64,000 nucleotides of DNA, taken from contig OZ025249.1 in assembly GCA_964019135.1 (NCBI GenBank), positions 6,684,039 through 6,748,038 of the forward strand. Direction: 5' to 3'. Below the pieces are notes generated by a model that was not told the origin of the DNA, did no database searches, and worked only from the letters and a program-made list of their open reading frames with translations. Origin of the DNA: Arenicola marina. Its lineage: Eukaryota > Annelida > Polychaeta > Arenicolidae. Numbering within the stretch: position 1 is the stretch's first letter; each line of letters starts with the position of its first letter. Shown in pieces: positions 62,801 through 64,000 of this stretch. A program made the position numbers and the translations under genes.

Positions 62801-64000
62801 AAACTCGGACTGCTTAAAGGTATCGAACTCGCACTGCTTAAAGGTATCAAACTCGCACTGCTTAAAGGTATCAAACTCGGACTGCTTAAAGGTATCAAAC
62901 TCGCACTGCTTAAAGGTATCCAACTCGCACTGCTTAAAGGTATCAAACTCGGACTGCTTAAAGGTATCGAACTCGCACTGCTTAAAGGTATCAAACTTGC
63001 ACTGCTTAAAGGTATCAAACTCGCACTGCTTAAAGGTATCAAACTCGCACTGCTTAAAGGTATCCAATTTGCAGTGCTTAAAGGTATCCAACTCGCAGTG
63101 CATAAAGGTCTCCAACTCGCAGTGCTTAAAGGTATCAAACTCGCACTGCTTAAAGGTATCAAACTCGCAGTGCTTAAAGGTATCAAACTCGCACTGCTTA
63201 AAGGTATCAAACTCGCACTGCTTCAAGGTATCCAACTCGCAGTGCCTAAAGGTATCCAACTCGCAGTGCTTAAAGGTATCAAACTCGCACTGCTTAAAGG
63301 TATCAAACTCGCAGTGCTTAAAGGTATCAAACTCGCACTGCTTAAACGTATCAAACTTGCAGTGCTTAAAGGTATCCAACTCGCAGTGCTTAAAGGTATC
63401 AAACTCGCACTGCTTAAAGGTATCCAACTCGCACTGCTTAAAGGTATCAAACTCGCACTGCTTAAAGGTATCAAACTCGCACTGCTTAAAGGTATCCAAC
63501 TTGCAGTGCTTAAAGGTATCCAACTCGCAGTGCATAAAGGTCTCCAACTCGCAGTGCTTAAAGGTATCAAACTCGCACTGCTTAAAGGTATCAAACTCGC
63601 AGTGCTTAAAGGTATCAAACTCGCACTGCTTAAAGGTATCAAACTCGCACTGCTTCAAGGTATCCAACTCGCAGTGCCTAAAGGTATCCAACTCGCAGTG
63701 CTTAAAGGTATCAAACTCGCACTGCTTAAAGGTATCAAACTCGCAGTGCTTAAAGGTATCAAACTCGCACTGCTTAAACGTATCAAACTTGCAGTGCTTA
63801 AAGGTATCCAACTCGCACTGCTTAAAGGTATCAAACTCGCACTGCTTAAAGGTATCAAACTCGCACTGCTTAAAGGTATCAAACTCGCACTGCTTCAAGG
63901 TATCCGACTCGCAGTGCTTAAAGGTATCCAACTCGCACTGCTTAAAGGTATCAAACTCGGACTGCTTAAAGGTATCAAACTCGCACTGCTTAAAGGTATC
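50828..64000. repeat. 24-bp satellite array, about 548 copies, continuing past the window end
   Basis: The unit contains GGTATCAAACTCGCACTGCT followed by TAAA. The first three or so units are irregular (one extra AAG-type insertion and one missing base near 50887). From there to 64000 the phase never changes: for example, the variant TATCCGACTC sits at 51061 and 63901, a distance of exactly 535 units. Variation is concentrated at few sites: A or C in TC(A/C)AAC, C or G in CA(C/G)TGC, and rarer CGG, CTTCAAGG, CTTAAACG, AAGGGTCTC and GCATAAAGG forms. Four of six frames lack a stop in the consensus (KGIKLALL and KVSNSHCL on plus, FDTFKQCE and SASLIPLS on minus), which yields ORFs of up to about 4,370 codons. 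Neither promoter nor splice context supports a gene, so it is called satellite DNA. Confidence 0.95.

Noticed and set aside
50813-63931. Multi-thousand-codon proteins on both strands
   Set aside because: The 24-bp unit is a multiple of three and stop-free in four frames, so long ORFs are automatic. There is no promoter, splice site or start-codon context, and substitutions change residues freely.

Overview
This is animal nuclear DNA: genes are split into many short exons by GT-AG introns, AATAAA poly(A) signals and LINEs are present, and minisatellites and pure C or G tracts are frequent. The gene content (an NDUFA4/NMES1-type mitochondrial pair, a DEG/ENaC channel and a SUEL-type lectin domain), Tx1/L1-like and RTE-like LINEs and many small palindromic elements suggest a marine invertebrate, plausibly an invertebrate deuterostome such as amphioxus. 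The species assignment is inference.

Layout. (1) 167-4309, plus strand: the last six exons of a coiled-coil, low-complexity protein whose 5' part lies outside the window. (2) 5203-11708 and 13374-18653, minus strand: two head-to-tail paralogues of a 103-residue NDUFA4/NMES1-like protein. They have identical exon sizes and phases, and their large introns hold foldback elements, palindromic MITEs and C/G-rich simple sequence. (3) About 19-28.5 kb: gene-poor DNA with minisatellites, dispersed repeats and a tRNA-like SINE head. (4) About 28.6-34.6 kb: three LINE copies, one apparently inserted in another and two head to head. (5) 35679-47528, minus strand: a 12-exon DEG/ENaC channel gene, assembled here with every splice phase consistent into 834 residues. 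(6) About 47.6-50.8 kb: AT-rich DNA with a repeated 110-bp block. (7) About 50.83 kb to the window end: over 13 kb of a 24-bp satellite, about 548 copies, with no change of phase after its first units.

The most interesting object is the channel. Between its first transmembrane helix and the conserved channel ectodomain lie a polybasic RRKR site, a complete SUEL/galactose-binding lectin domain on one phase 1-1 exon, and a threonine-rich mucin-like stalk. This looks like exon shuffling that gave a sodium-channel-family subunit a sugar-binding head. The channel's C-terminal tail is also encoded by the first units of a 62/64-bp minisatellite that continues downstream.

The second notable object is the satellite. 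Its 24-bp monomer leaves four of six frames open, so very long ORFs appear on both strands. They are explained by the monomer and are not by themselves evidence of a protein. The strict phase and the higher-order duplications inside the array are real observations.
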